A DNA stretch of 64,000 nt from Nannobrachium achirus (taxonomy: Eukaryota; Chordata; Actinopteri; Myctophiformes; Myctophidae), in contig OY997642.1 of the NCBI GenBank assembly GCA_963921795.1, forward strand, positions 58,231,927 through 58,295,926, given 5' to 3'. The notes beneath the pieces were generated by a model, which saw nothing but the letters and a program-made list of their open reading frames with translations, ran no database searches and was not told the origin of the DNA. A program made the translations under genes and the position numbers. Shown piece by piece: positions 1-12,420 of the stretch (positions are counted from its first letter, which is position 1; each line of letters opens with the position of its first letter).

Positions 1-548
1 ATCTTTGCCAAATGCCATGAACGTGTAACTTTGCATGTATGATTTAGAGGCCGAAGAATAATTTGCATAAAACTGCAATATTAATTGAATTATTAAAAAA
101 TTATATTTCACTTTAAAAGAAATCCGACCAGACAGTTTGACCGTATTGGTCCAAAGTTCATGTGAAAAAAGCTTTGTGCGCGTAACGCAAAAACCCCAGG
201 AGGAGATAGATTTTTACAGTTTTTCATATAATTCAAAATTCTGGGGGAACTAAAGGTCAGAGGTTAAAAGTCAGAGCGTAAAAGTTGTTTGGCATGAGGA
301 GGCGCATACGTGTATACAGGTTTCATGGCTGTACCTCAAACAGAGCATGAGCTCTATCTGTTCAAAGTTCGCACTTTCGAAGGCTTCCTACAGCGCCACC
401 ATTTGGCCGATTGCTGTAAAAAATAATAGCACACTTCGCCACTGTAAGCTAAACACATTGATGTTTTTATTTTCATTTTCTGTCTAAGTATGTAGGAGTA
501 GAAAGGAACCGAAGTTTCGTCTACTGTTGACTGACTGACTGATAGATA
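1..548 (+). repeat. 3' part of a ~1.6-kb dispersed repeat unit (family R1)
   Basis: This stretch matches the second half of the units at 549-2148 and 2149-3732. Shared landmarks, in order, are the phrase atctttgccaaatgccatga, a TTTGCATAAAAC stretch, the box cctacagcgccaccatttgg and a terminal tag ending gtaggagtagaaaggaacc. It is cut by the window edge. No conserved long reading frame runs through it; the 60-90 aa open frames recur only because the DNA recurs. The superfamily is not recognised. Confidence 0.8.
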
Positions 549-2148
549 ACTAGAAAATATTGTTCCTTCGAAACAATTGTGGGCTCGCTTCAAGCCAGAA
601 AACAATGGCTATAATAGTACAAAATGTCAAGATCGCAGGCAGTGCTCTCTTTGACGTTACTGACGTCAAAGATTGGTCCATTTTGTTCCAAAAATGTGTT
701 GTGCAAAAGTTGACCCGCTGGTGGCGCTATAACAGGCCAATGTGAGAAGGGTGGTATCTGTTCCTTGACCTATTGGGAATGTGCTTGCAAGATTTCACGC
801 ACATTGCAGGCTGTGTTCATGATTTGAGGTGTTTTTGGCCTTGGCCACTTTATCGCGGCTTGCAGCTATATTTATTATTATTATTACTATTTTTGTGTGT
901 GTGCACTTCATAGGCATATTAGATAAAGGTCCTTAGATTGTGTGTAGAATGTTTCATGCAAATTGCAAAAAAAATCTTAACGGGTTTAAGCGTTTCACAA
1001 ACTGCTCAAAATGATATAGCGCCCCCCTTTGGCCAATTGGGGTAAAATTGGTTTTAGTGATATTTGGAATAACACTCTACATCTTTGCCAAATGCCATGA
1101 ACATGTTACTTTGCATACATGATTTAGAGGCAGAAGAATAATTTGCATAAAACTGCAATATTCATTGAATTTATTAAAAAAGCATGTTTCAATTTAAAAA
1201 AAATCCGATCTGACAGATCTTTAGATATCGGTCCGAAGTTCACATAAAAAAAGTTTTGTGCACGTGACGCGAACATTCCAGAATAAAAGCGGGTTTAAGC
1301 GTTTCACAAACTGCTCAAAATGGCGGGAAATCTAAGGGCGGAGCTTACTTAACAAAGACACAGATGTCTTCCGCTCGAGTCAAAGCACGCGTGTAAGCAA
1401 GTTGCATGACTTCAAACGAAACGAGTCATGACTTATGCCCGTTTGAAGTTTGAAACTTCAAACGCTTCGTATAGCGCCCCCCTTTGGCCGATTGGAATAA
1501 AATTGGTTTCAGTGATACTTTGACTAACCCTCTACATCTTTGCCAAATGCCATGAACGTGTAACTTTGCATGTATGATTTAGAGGCCGAAGAATAATTTG
1601 CATAAAACCGCAATATTGATTGAATTATTAAAAAATTACATTTCACTTTAAAAAAAATCCAACCAGACAGTTTGACCGTATTGGTCCAAAGTTCATGTAA
1701 AAAAAGTTTCGTGCGTGTAACGAAAAAAACCCAGGAGGAGATAGATTTTTACTGTTTTTCATATAATTCCAAATTGTGGGAGACCTAAAGGTCAGAGGTC
1801 AAAAGTCAGAGCGTAAAAGTTGTTCGGCATGAGGAGACGCATACGTGTATACAGGTTTCATGGCTGTACCTAAAACACAGCATGAGCTATACCTGTTCAA
1901 AGTTCGCACTTTCGAAGGCTTCCTACAGCGCCACCATTTGGCCGATTGCTGTAAAAAGTAATAGCACACTTCGCCACAGTAAGCCGAACACATTGATGTT
2001 TTTATTTTCATTTTCTCACTAAGTATGTAGGAGTAGAAAGGAACCGAAGTTCCCGTCTACAGTATGCATGCATGATATGACTGATAGATAAATAATGACA
2101 ACATCTAAAGTGTGCTCGCCTTATAGGCGAGCCCACAATAACTAGAAA
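549..2148 (+). repeat. R1 repeat unit 1
   Basis: A full unit that starts ctagaaaatattgttccttcg and ends just after a stem-loop at about 2112-2140 (stem gctcgcct / aggcgagc). It contains two diverged internal sub-repeats that each begin atctttgccaaatgcc (1081 and 1541), so the unit is itself a partial duplication. A perfect CRE-type palindrome TGACGTCA lies at 661-668. The next unit follows directly, giving a head-to-tail array with a ~1.6-kb period. Confidence 0.85.
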
Positions 2149-3732
2149 ACTAGAAAATATTGTTCCTTCGAAACAATTGTGGGCTCGCTTCAAGCCAGAA
2201 AACAATGGCTATAAAAGTACAAAATGTCAAGATCGCAGGCAGTGCTCTCTTTGACGTTACTGACGTCAAAGATTGGTCCATTTTGTTCCAAAAATGTGTT
2301 GTGCAAAAGTTGACCCGCTGGTGGCGCTATAACAGGCCAATGTGAGAAGGGTGGTATCTGTTCCTTGACCTATTGGGAATGTGCTTGCAAGATTTCACAC
2401 ACATTGCAGGCTGTGTTCATGATTTGAGGTGTTTTTGGCCTTGGCCACTTTATCGCTGCTTGCAGCTATATTTATAATTATTATTATATATTTTTTGTGT
2501 GTGCACTTCATAGGCATATTAGATAAAGGTCCTTAGATTGTGTGTAGAATGTTTCATGCAAATTGCGAAAAAAAATCCTAACGGGTTTAAGCGTTTCACA
2601 AACTGCTCAAAATGATATAGCGCCCCCCTTTGGCCAATTGGGGTAAGATTGGTTTTAGTGATATTTGGACTAACACTCTACATCTTTGCCAAATGCCATG
2701 AACATGTTACTTTGCATGTATGATTTAGAGGCAGAAAAATAATTTGCATAAAACTGCAATATTCATTGAATTTATTTAAAAAAGCATGTTTCAATTTTAA
2801 AGAAATCCGATCTGACAGATCTTTAGATATCGGTCCAAAGTTCACGTAAAAAAAGTTTTGTGCACGTGGAGCGAAAATTCCAGAATAAAAGCGGGTTTAC
2901 GCGTTTTACAAACTGCTCAAAATGGCGGAAAATCGAAGGGCGGAGCTTACTTAACAACGACACAGATGTCTTCCGCTCGAGTCAAAGCACGCGTGTAACA
3001 AGTTGCATGTCTTCAAACGAAACGAGTCATGACTTATGCCCGTTTGAAGTTTGAATTTTCAAACGCTTCGTATAGCGCCCCCCTTTGGCCGATTGGAATA
3101 AAATTGGTTTCAGTGATACTTTGACTAACCCTCTACATCTTTGCCAAATGCCATGAACGTGTAACTTTGCATGTATGATTTAGAGGCAAAAGAATAATTT
3201 GCATAAAACCGCAATATACATTGAATTTTAAAAAAATTATATTTCACTTTAAAAGAAATCCGACCAGACAGTTTGACCGTATTGGTCCAAAGTTCATGTG
3301 AAAAAAGTTTTGTGCGCGTAACGCGAAAATCCCAGGAGGAGATAGATTTTTACTGTTTTTCATATAATTCCAAATTGTGGGAGACCTAAAGGTCAGAGGT
3401 CAAAAGTCAGAGCGTAAAAGTTGTTCGGCATGAGGAGACGCATACGTGTATACAGGTTTCATGGCTGTACCTAAAACACAGCATGAGCTATACCTGTTCA
3501 AAGTTTGCACTTTCGAAGGCTTCCTACAGCGCCACCATTTGGCCGATTGCTGTAAAAAGTAATAGCACACTTCGCCACAGTAAACCGAACACATTGATGT
3601 TTTTATTTTCATTTTCTCACTAAGTATGTAGGAGTAGAAAGGAACCGAAGTTCCCGTCTACAGTATGATATGACTGATAGATAAATAATGACAACATCTA
3701 AAGTGTGCTCGCCTTATAGGCGAGCCCACAAT
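2149..3732 (+). repeat. R1 repeat unit 2
   Basis: A near-identical copy of the preceding unit in the same order and orientation, with sub-repeats at 2681 and 3141, the CRE-type palindrome near 2261, and the terminal stem-loop at 3706-3732. High identity implies recent tandem amplification or ongoing homogenisation. Only frame-breaking small differences distinguish its short reading frames, so it is not treated as coding. Confidence 0.85.
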
Positions 3733-4885
3733 TAGCAATTTGTGAAATTGCGAGTGTGGTTGCCCGCCCCGCCGCGAGCAGCGGGGATGCGCCTCCGGGG
3801 CCCCGAGGAAAACGCCGGGGCCCGAGGGAGAGGACGTCGGGATGGATACCGTCGGGGCCGTGCGACACGCGATTCGAAAAGGTGCCGTTGGGATCCTGCG
3901 TTCCTGATGTAAGGATATGGTTTCTTGTTTTAAAGAAATAGGCTCCTCCCACGAGTTTCACAAGGCGATTACGTTGTCACGTCGCTCCCGAGATCGTTTG
4001 TGTTTCGTTTTGAGAGGGTCGTTCCCCCTGAAAAACGCGTTTTGGCCTGAAACGGTTACGTTTTGCGCGTTTGTGGCGCCCCCTAAGGGTCGAAGTGGAA
4101 ATGCTTTTGGGGATTTGTTGAATATCCCACCCGCAACTTGTGGTTAAAATTTGGTGTTGACTTGATGTTTCGTTTGTGATTTATGGCTATTTTTGGCAAA
4201 ACGGGCCCCTCTCGCTAACTTTGGAAGCCTGTTCCGGACGAACGGTATGGACTATCGAAATATCGCTTGAATATGTTTATTGCATGGGTCCAGAGATCTT
4301 GTGTACCGATTTTTGTGACATTTGGAGAAAATATGTGGGAAAGGGAGCAAAAAGTGTGTTTTGAAGAAAATTCAAAATGGCGGAAAATCTATCCTGACGC
4401 AAATGGGCGTGGCCTATATGGCGAGATGCGTCATGACCCAAGGAATCCAGGGGAAAAGGAATTTAAATTTTCCGACCTACGGTTCAAGAGTTACAGGCCA
4501 AAACGTAAAGTGAGCTGTTATAGCGCCACCATGAGGCTGACTGACGATATTATTTTTTATTTATTCCTTGAAATCATTATGAATCTCCTGTCCAAGTTTT
4601 GAAACTGTAACCCCTATGATTTGCGAGAAAATAAATAATTGAATGTGATTTTTTGCGATTCCCATTATAAGTCAATGGGGAAAATTAATTCACTAATAAA
4701 TTAATATCAATTAAACGATACCACTTTTCTCTTTGCAAAATACAAGCACACGATTCCCGATAAAGCCGTGTGTGGCGCAAAAACTTTGGGCTGTGAAACG
4801 CGCCGAAAAAAAGTTTATCTAGAAAGAATAAATAAAGTTTCCCTAGGACTATAGTGTGTTGCCCTGTTAGGGCAACCACACTAAC
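3733..4885 (+). mobile_element. Insert between R1 units, with its own terminal hairpin
   Basis: The segment is unlike R1 and separates unit 2 from unit 3. A gtgtggttgccc tract near 3754 and its complement gggcaaccacac at 4870-4881 mark the ends, and the right end folds as a hairpin (ttgccctgttagggcaa). The left 150 bases are very GC-rich. The interior carries a 'tatagcgccacc' box like that in R1. The outline matches R1, with a GC stem-loop at the right end flanked by GTGTG and CCACA, although the sequence differs. It is probably a related non-autonomous element. No coding capacity is recognised. Confidence 0.55.
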
Positions 4886-6556
4886 TAGAAAAATATTGTT
4901 CCTTCGAAACAATTGTGGGCTCGCTTCAAGACAGAAAACAATGGCTATAAAAGTACAAAATGTCAAGATCGCAGGCAGTGCTCTTCAAGCCAGAAAACAA
5001 TGGCTATAAAAGTACAAAATGTCAAGATCGCAGGCAGTGCTCTTTTTGACGTTACTGACGTCAAAGATTGGTCCATTTTGTTCCAAAAATGTGTTGTGCA
5101 AAAGTTGACCCGCTGGTGGCGCTATAACAGGCCAATGTAAGAAGGGTATCTGTTCCTTGACCTATTGGGAATGTGCTTGCAAGATTTCACACACATTGCA
5201 GGCTGTGTTCATGATTTGAGGTGTTTTTGGCTTTGGCCACTTTATCGCTGCTTGCAGCTATATTTATTATTATTATTTTTTTTTGTGTGTGTGTGCACTT
5301 CATAGGCATATTAGATAAAGGTCCTTAGATTGTGTGTAGAATGTTTCATGCAAATTGCAAAAAAAAATCCTAACGGGTTTAAGCGTTTCACAAACTGCTC
5401 AAAATGATATAGCGCCCCCCTTTGGCCAATTGGGGTAAGATTGGTTTTAGTGATATTTGGACTAACACTCTACATCTTTGCCAAATGCCATGAACATGTT
5501 ACTTTGCATGTATGATTTAGAGGCAGAAGAATAATTTGCATAAAACTGCAATATTCATTGAATTTATTTAAAAAAAGCATGTTTCAATTTTAAAGAAATT
5601 CGATCTGACAGATCTTTAGATATCGGTCCTAAGTTCACGTAAAAAAGGTTTTGTGCACGTGGAGCGAAAATTCCAGAATAAAAGCGGGTTTACGCGTTTT
5701 ACAAACTGCTCAAAATGGCGGAAAATCGAAGGGCGGAGCTTACTTAATAACAACACAGATGTCTTCCGCTCGAGTCAAAGCACGCGTGTAACAAGTTGCA
5801 TGTCTTCAAACGAAACGAGTCATGACTTATGCCCGTTTGAAGTTTGAATTTTCAAACGCTTCGTATAGCGCCCCCCTTTGGCCGATTGGAATAAAATTGG
5901 TTTCAGTAATACTTTGACTAACCCTCCACATCTTTGCCAAATGCCATGAACGTGTAACTTTGCATGTATGATTTAGAGGCAGAAGAATAATTTGCATAAA
6001 ACCGCAATATTGATTGAATTATTAAAAAATTATATTTCACTTTAAAAAGAATCCGACCAGACAGTTTGACCGTATTGGTCCAAAGTTCATGTGAAAAAAG
6101 TTTTGTGCACTTGACGCGAAAATCCCAGGAGGAGATAGATTTTTACTGTTTTTCATATAATTCCGAATTGTGGGAGACCTAAAGGTCAGAGGTCAAAAGT
6201 CAGAGCGTAAAAGTTGTTCGGCATGAGGAGACGTATACGTGTATACAGGTTTCATGGCTGTACGTATAACAGAGCATGAGCTATACCTGTTCAAAGTTCG
6301 CACTTTCGAAGGCTTCCTACAGCGCCACCATTTGGCCGATTACTTTAAAAAATAATAGCACACTTTGCCACTGTAAACCGAACACATTGATGTTTTTATT
6401 TTAATTTTCTCACTAAGTATGTAGGAGTAGAAAGGAACCGAAGTTCCCGTCTACTGATAGATAAATAAATATTGACAATATCTAAAGTGTGCTCGCCTTA
6501 TAGGCGAGCCCACAATGACAATATCTAAAGTGTGCTCGCCTTATAGGCGAGCCCAC
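4886..6556 (+). repeat. R1 repeat unit 3
   Basis: This third full copy has sub-repeats near 5480 and 5930. It differs from units 1 and 2 by a local 59-bp duplication at its start and by a doubled end: the 41-bp tail containing the gctcgcct/aggcgagc stem-loop occurs twice in succession (about 6473-6515 and 6516-6556). Doubling of the tail suggests slippage or repeated use of the end sequence. Confidence 0.8.
4924..5041 (+). repeat. 59-bp tandem duplication inside R1 unit 3
   Basis: The block beginning cttcaag(a/c)cagaaaacaat occurs at 4924 and again at 4983 with one mismatch. Units 1 and 2 have it once, so the duplication postdates unit amplification. Confidence 0.85.
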
Positions 6557-7150
6557 AAATACAGCTGCAAGCAGCGATAAAGTGGCCAAGGCAGAAAAAG
6601 CAGGAAAGCAAAAAAGCATCAAGGGAAAGCAAAGAAGAAATCAAAGAAAAACTAGAAGCAGTGTTCTTCCGAACAGGTCTCCGGCAGGTCAGGTGTTTTT
6701 TTTTTTGGCCTAGTGGTGACTATAATAGGCCAAAGTCAAAAGGCTACCATGTGTTCTTGGGCCTTTCACGGCAATCGGACGCTGCATGCAGGATTTGAGG
6801 CATTTTGTTCCAAAAATGGGTTTTGCAAAAATTGACCCGCTGGTGGCGCTATAACAGGCCAATGTGAGAAGGGTGGCATCTGTTCCATGGCCTAGTGGGA
6901 ATGTGCGTGCAAAACCTCACACAAATAGCAGGCTGCGTTTGAGACATTTTGTTCAAAAAGGAGCAATCCTGCAAACCTTGGAATTCAATGTTAGCCAATT
7001 AGATAGAATATATTGGACAAATCCGTCATGATTACATCACTGTAGAGATACTGTGTGCCCATTTGTGTGATTATCGGATAAAATCTGAAGGAGTAATATC
7101 GAAGAATGCGTTTTCGGCCTTCTGGTGGCGCTATAAATGACAGAGACTCT
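6557..7150. repeat. Degenerate R1-related sequence
   Basis: It opens with the R1 box cttgcagctata in inverted orientation (about 6558-6590), then continues with forward boxes such as 'gacccgctggtggcgctataacag' and 'aatgtgcgtgcaaaacctcac', which also occur in R1. A second 'tggtggcgctataa' box is at about 7122. It is probably a diverged or composite copy. No gene is visible. Confidence 0.6.
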
Positions 7151-8028
7151 GCCGATTTTACACTAATCGGCTAAGTTATTGGTAAAAGCACAAATTGACC
7201 TCTACACAACATGTATGCAAAAGACTATATGCAACAGACATAAAATAGTTCCAAAGAACTCCTCAAGGTTTTAACTCAATATCTTTATTTTCCAACTTTT
7301 TCATTAGTTGTCTTTGTTGAAGAGTTGGTCATCAGGTTGTAAACCTTCAAAACAGAGGGTTAACAACCTAGCAATTTTCAGGCATGTCTTTTAAATCACA
7401 ATGTTTTCAAATAATTCAAGTAGTAAACGTCTTCAAATAAAGTTTTTAAACATTAAGTATTGTGAAGTCTGAACCCAAACCAGCACACGGAAACAGTTCT
7501 CAAGGTGAAAACGCAATAAGCGTTGTTTTATTCAATGGGGCGTTCCCCTAAAACATGAAAGTTCTTCCCAAAACCGGGGCTTTTAACTCAAAACATGCTT
7601 CTTTCCAGAACTTAACAAACAGGGGTTACATTCGAAACACATGTTTCACAGTATGCCGTTGCTTCCATTAACACATGCCATTTCTCTTCCAAGATTCAGA
7701 TGCAGCTCCTAATTTGCCTACAATGGGAACAGATAGAACCACCATTAGCAATGTGGCAAAATAGAGAGCAAACGTGCGACAGAGGAGAACATAGTGGAGT
7801 TTTGCTTACTGCTCGATGGAAGAGTCCCTTCGAGAGCCAGCTACACAGTGAAGCAGAGCTCGGTGGTTAAGAGCAAAAACATTTGGATTGCCTGACTCGG
7901 AGAAGCTGTGTTGCGGCCAGGTGCTGACAAATCAAACTGATTGCAACAAGCAGCCATCTTAGCTGCTGCATTCTGGGAAATGTAGTTTTTCTGAAAACCA
8001 AACAAAGCCATCAGTTAAATTCAGATTC
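7151..8028. other. Non-coding stretch, nothing recognised
   Basis: AT-rich sequence without a convincing reading frame, splice pair or repeat seen elsewhere in the window. Confidence 0.5.
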
Positions 8029-8524
8029 AATAACAAAAAAACGAAAATCTTGTGCTGCTGTTTTTGCTTGTATAATGTACTATATTGATTTTGGCAACAC
8101 AAAATCTTTCTCAAATGTCATAAATACATCTACTTAACATCTGAAACAAGTATTGGTGCCTTTGTATTCTCATATGTGAATTTAGATCGTGAAATATAGC
8201 AAATTTGTTGAAGAAAACGCCTCAATGTACAGTATGTGATTGGCACCCAGCAAAATGAAACATACACATAGTAAATTTAGTTAAAAGCTTATGTCTCATA
8301 CATAACACATCTCACAGCCAACTGTGTAATGAAAGGTACCTTGGCCAGAAATGGATGAAAATCAATCAAACTGCTGCACACCCCCCTAAATTGAAATAAA
8401 TCCCAAAATGGACAAGACTAAATAAATGCACAAAAGTTCATGTCAGGTATAAAATATGTATTTAAGTACCACAGAGTGTCCCAACATCTGTCATTTGTAG
8501 GCTACATCAAGACACCCCCCAACT

Positions 8525-8967
8525 AGTCTCGCGAGGCCAGACTGTTGCCTCCGCTATTTGGGCAAATGCTCCCGGCATACAGTCTGGCAAACGGAAATAG
8601 AAACGATGAGTGCGAGATAAAGCGGATGTGACGCAACCGCTCCCTTGGTGCAGTAGCAATAACATGTCCTACTGGAAGCCTTATGTCTCCTTTCAATATT
8701 TCTGGGGGCGTTATTTCGTCATTCTCTGGTGTTGTTGGTGTTATACCTCCATGATGTTTTCAAATGTTTTCTTAAACTATACACCCATAACAAGAATAGG
8801 CCGCTCGAATGACTTTGTCTGAGCTATTGTGTTTCTGTTATGTTTCCAATGGGACTACAGTTCAGTGCAGCACTGGCTACTTCCGATACTCCCTGTTCGG
8901 GAGCTGCCGTTCCAGACTCTATATAGCATTCGGAGATTGTGGAATAGTTGTCTGGCTACGCGAGACT
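8525..8967. mobile_element. Short inverted-repeat element (MITE)
   Basis: The left end reads agtctcgcgaggccagac and the right end gtctggctacgcgagact, an imperfect ~18-bp terminal inverted repeat with 'act' on both outer sides. It is about 443 bp long, has no coding capacity, and is nested in the foldback element at 8029-11437. Confidence 0.65.
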
Positions 8968-9589
8968 ACTCCCCAACCAAAACAAAAACGCATACAAATG
9001 TTGGCAGCATAAGTAAACGTAAGGCTGTGCTGTGACAAAATACAGCAAATGTTAAGCTTTTTCCTTACATACACATGTATGTATTCCATAAGCAAATCTT
9101 GAAATAAAACAAGTATTTAGCTAATTTTACATGCTGACATGGTGCATATATTACTCATCCCTATCACATTCATCCAGGGGTCATCAATATGTCTGTACTA
9201 CAGACAAAATGTGTCAGTGGCTGATTTTATATCTTATAATGTCTTGTTTTTGATCATAAGACCCAATTAATAAATTCGAAGTCGACAGGTTTTCTTCAGA
9301 ATATCTATGACATTGTGACATTTTGACATATTAGGAGTCCAACCAGTACTAGTACGCCCTTAACTCTGAGATTGTACAAATGGAACCAAATGGTTCTCAG
9401 AGTTACACACATGTTATGGTAATTCAGGGCTTGCTCTTCTATGTGTTTCTGGTAGATATTATTGTCCACTCATTTAGTATGTCCGTGGCAAAAAAGATAT
9501 TTCGACATAAATCTCCACCAAAAGCCAGCATGGTGATGAATGACCCTTGCTTAATCAGAGTCATCATCCCATAAAGCTTGTTTCTTTTG

Positions 9590-10330
9590 AAACATTCTCA
9601 CAGTTCTGGCACTCCGTTTCCAACCTGTTCTGGCACTGAAATAAATCAGTACAAGACAGTCTTGCAGACATACTGTACAGGTTTGCTTGTCTTCAACTAT
9701 AGTGAACACCATGCAAAAAACTTGACTGTGGAATCAGCACACTGTCCTGTAGATATGTTGAGCAAGGATGATGTGGTCACTGTAGATGGGTTAGTGTCCA
9801 CTGCTGACATGGTGTGGGTTGGAAGGGTGGAGGTGGAGCATAGACTTGAGCTCTGCAGAGACAGGGCTGAGTGTAATGCCATCCAGAACGCTTGCTTCCT
9901 TGGCATCAGCATTATATGTCTGTTCCAGTAGCATGTCAAAAGAAACACTACTGTTGTGGCTGCCATCTGCTCGTCAGCCAACAAATACACCTGCCATCAG
10001 TGCTTCATGTACCTCTGAAGCTGTTTCCGGTCATTGCTTCATCTAAGGCAAATACAAAGCTAAAGATTGCTGCCCGTACTTGTTGTGGCCTACTAAAGTG
10101 AGGTAGGGTAGCATTCTTGCTGATTCACAGAGATGTCCTGTCTAGTCACCTTCCCACTCGTAGTAGATAAACCTTTGGAGAATATCTGACACTCCAGGAA
10201 GTTTGCCCAGAGGACTGCAGTTGATTGCCCATTGAATGATTCCTGAAAAGCAGCAGCTGATCTCCTAAGACTGCCATCTCTGGATGCCTCGTCATTTCTA
10301 ACTTCTGCCAGTTATCTCTTTTTCAAACAG
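9590..10330 (-). pseudogene. Decayed transposon-type reading frame
   Basis: Read on the minus strand, this region gives protein-like but broken stretches. One is MLPYLTLVGHNKYGQQSLAL followed by a stop (about 10050-10120). Another is EVHEALMAGVFVG, a stop, then FDMLLEQTYNADAKEAS and VSAELKSMLHLH (about 9790-10030). These resemble pieces of a multicopy vertebrate protein family with phrases like 'MLPYF..GH..Y' and 'LEQ..N.DAKEASGLDG', recalled but not checked. Several in-frame stops and frame changes mean it is not functional. It lies inside the foldback element and was probably its cargo or transposase. Confidence 0.4.
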
Positions 10331-11437
10331 GACTTTGAGGGCATGTAAAGTTTGGTAGTATTATGGCTTTTCAACAAACATCTTCTTGACAGTTCCTTCT
10401 CGACAAAGACTTGCTGCAACAAGCAGATCATCTGCCCCTGCATCCCTGATAATCTTGCAAATAGCCTTCATGTTCAGTAGTTGTGAGCTTGGTGGAAGCC
10501 TCACAGCAACAGGACTACATTGCCAAACTCATTTTGGTGATAATGGTGTTCTTATGTAGTGAAGAGTCGTTTCATCTCTTTTCTGAGGACAGAAGGATCA
10601 GTTGGCGATGCTGGGATGAGTGGAAGGTAGCCAATAATGCTAGCCTGTAGGTGAAAGTTTACACAGAATGCTGAAAAGCCAGGTAAACCAGCTTCTGCAT
10701 CTGGAGGAAAATTCGGCAACTGTGATGTTGGAAGCTATTCTACCTACAGTAGGTGCCACACAAGTAAAAGGTCTTCAGCCAGGCCATCTGATGACATCTC
10801 TAGAATCTCCAACTTCCCAGAGATCAGGAGACCTGGACTTCTGTCTGTCTTTGCTTGCTGACAAGAAACACTTGGGAGTAGGTGGTTCAGCAATGTGATG
10901 AATTAAAATATCATCTTTAAGATACATTTAGCTGTATGTACGTTTTCTCAGATTTTTCTCCGCAATCATCCCCACAACTCTTGATAGAATCTGAGGTAAA
11001 ACTGACCAAAATGTGTTCATATTGCTTTTGTCATAACAGCCAGCTGTCATTGTAAAAGTCATAGTAAAGCTCATTTTCGGGTGGCGTCCATCTTGGAAAT
11101 ATGTAAATGAAAGATCCAGACACACCCAATCATGAAGATAAGTATTCCATTGAGTTTCTCTTGATGTGAAACCATGAAATAGACACCAAGTTTACTTGTC
11201 ATTATAACAAAATTACAGTCACTGACAATCACTTACATTGAAGCGTTTCCTTCAACAAATTTGCTACATTACATGATCTAAATTTGCATATGAGTATACT
11301 AAGGCACCAATACTTGTTTCAGATGTTAGGTAGATGTATTTATGACATTTGAGAAAGAGTTTGTGTTGACAAAATCAATATAGCAAATTCTACAAGCAAA
11401 AACAGCAGCACAAGATTTTCGGTTTTTTTTTGTTATT

Positions 11438-12420
11438 CCCATTATACACATTTCTGGCTGGTAACAAAGATTGTGCAAGTGACACGCGGAGAACTTTTTG
11501 TTTCTTACTTACTATCAATAGATCTTTCTAATGAAGCGAAGTTTATGTAGTGCCCATGGGGCGGGAACGAAACCGAACGATACCAGCCACGCAATACAGC
11601 CTAAATCCCAAAACCAGAAACAAACATTTCTGAGCCACATGTTCACTTACCAATTTATCTTCCAGCCAGCCTAGGTGGGGGAGGGAGAGAAAAATGAGGT
11701 GAGCTTCAGAATAATTACAGTTGAGCCACAAGGTAGAGAATAGGTGTTCAATCCGCCCGTTCCACACAGTTCAGAATAATGAACTCACTTACACTGCCTT
11801 TCTTTGGATCCAAAGAAGTAATCTGGGAGCTGGTACTGATTGTCAGCTGATTGTCAGATGGGCTTCAGGTGTGAGGCTGAGCTTCCCCTGCATGGTTTGA
11901 AACAATAAATGAATAAATGAATGCACTCAAACATCATTACTTTATAAAGAAACTCAAAGTCATTACTTCAAAATCAAATCAGATAATTCAAAACAAACTC
12001 AATACATTCACTTAAGTGAATAATCAAAACTCAAGCAGTGGATCTGCATTTGTTTGCACTGCTAGCATTTTTAGCACAATGAGGAAATCCCATGCCTTTT
12101 TGCTAGATCAAACTAGCCAAACCAACCATTCAAGCCATTGACAATAAACCATCGCAACTCACCACTGAGTAGATGGGCACAGAATGTAGAATTTTAGTCA
12201 GCAACCAGCAGCATGCGGCTTCCAAACAAACTGAGAGGGGCGGAGTGGCAACAACTCAACCACTATTTATACCCTTGCTTAAGAAGGTTGCCATGTTTGG
12301 TTGCAATACCAGGGTTTTCACGGCAGAATTTTATGAAATGCATGAGGTAAGGCTTGAACAGGGGACCTCTGGAATGATAGACAAAGACCATACCAGGTGA
12401 ACTATGCACAGCTCTTCACA
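11438..12420. other. Non-coding stretch, nothing recognised
   Basis: No supported gene or repeat boundary. Short open frames here lack splice signals or recognisable domains. Confidence 0.45.

Larger units (their letters stand above)
8029..11437 (-). mobile_element. Foldback element with ~220-bp inverted arms
   Basis: The left arm (about 8029-8250) contains aatcttgtgctgctgttttt, catctgaaacaagtattggt and a 'caaatttgttgaag' box. The right arm (about 11215-11437) contains the reverse complement of the same blocks in mirrored order. The arms are diverged and carry small indels. Between them lie a short MITE (8525-8967) and a decayed minus-strand reading frame (about 9590-10330). The arrangement suggests a class II or foldback transposon whose gene was on the minus strand. 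The superfamily is not recognised. Confidence 0.6.

Noticed and set aside
560-745. 61-aa frame repeated in R1 units (also at 2160 and 4913)
   Set aside because: It recurs because the DNA repeat recurs; copies differ by substitutions without synonymous bias, and there is no domain, splice signal or homology recognised.
9578-9931. 117-aa plus-strand frame
   Set aside because: The minus strand carries the protein-like remnant; this frame is its antisense shadow.
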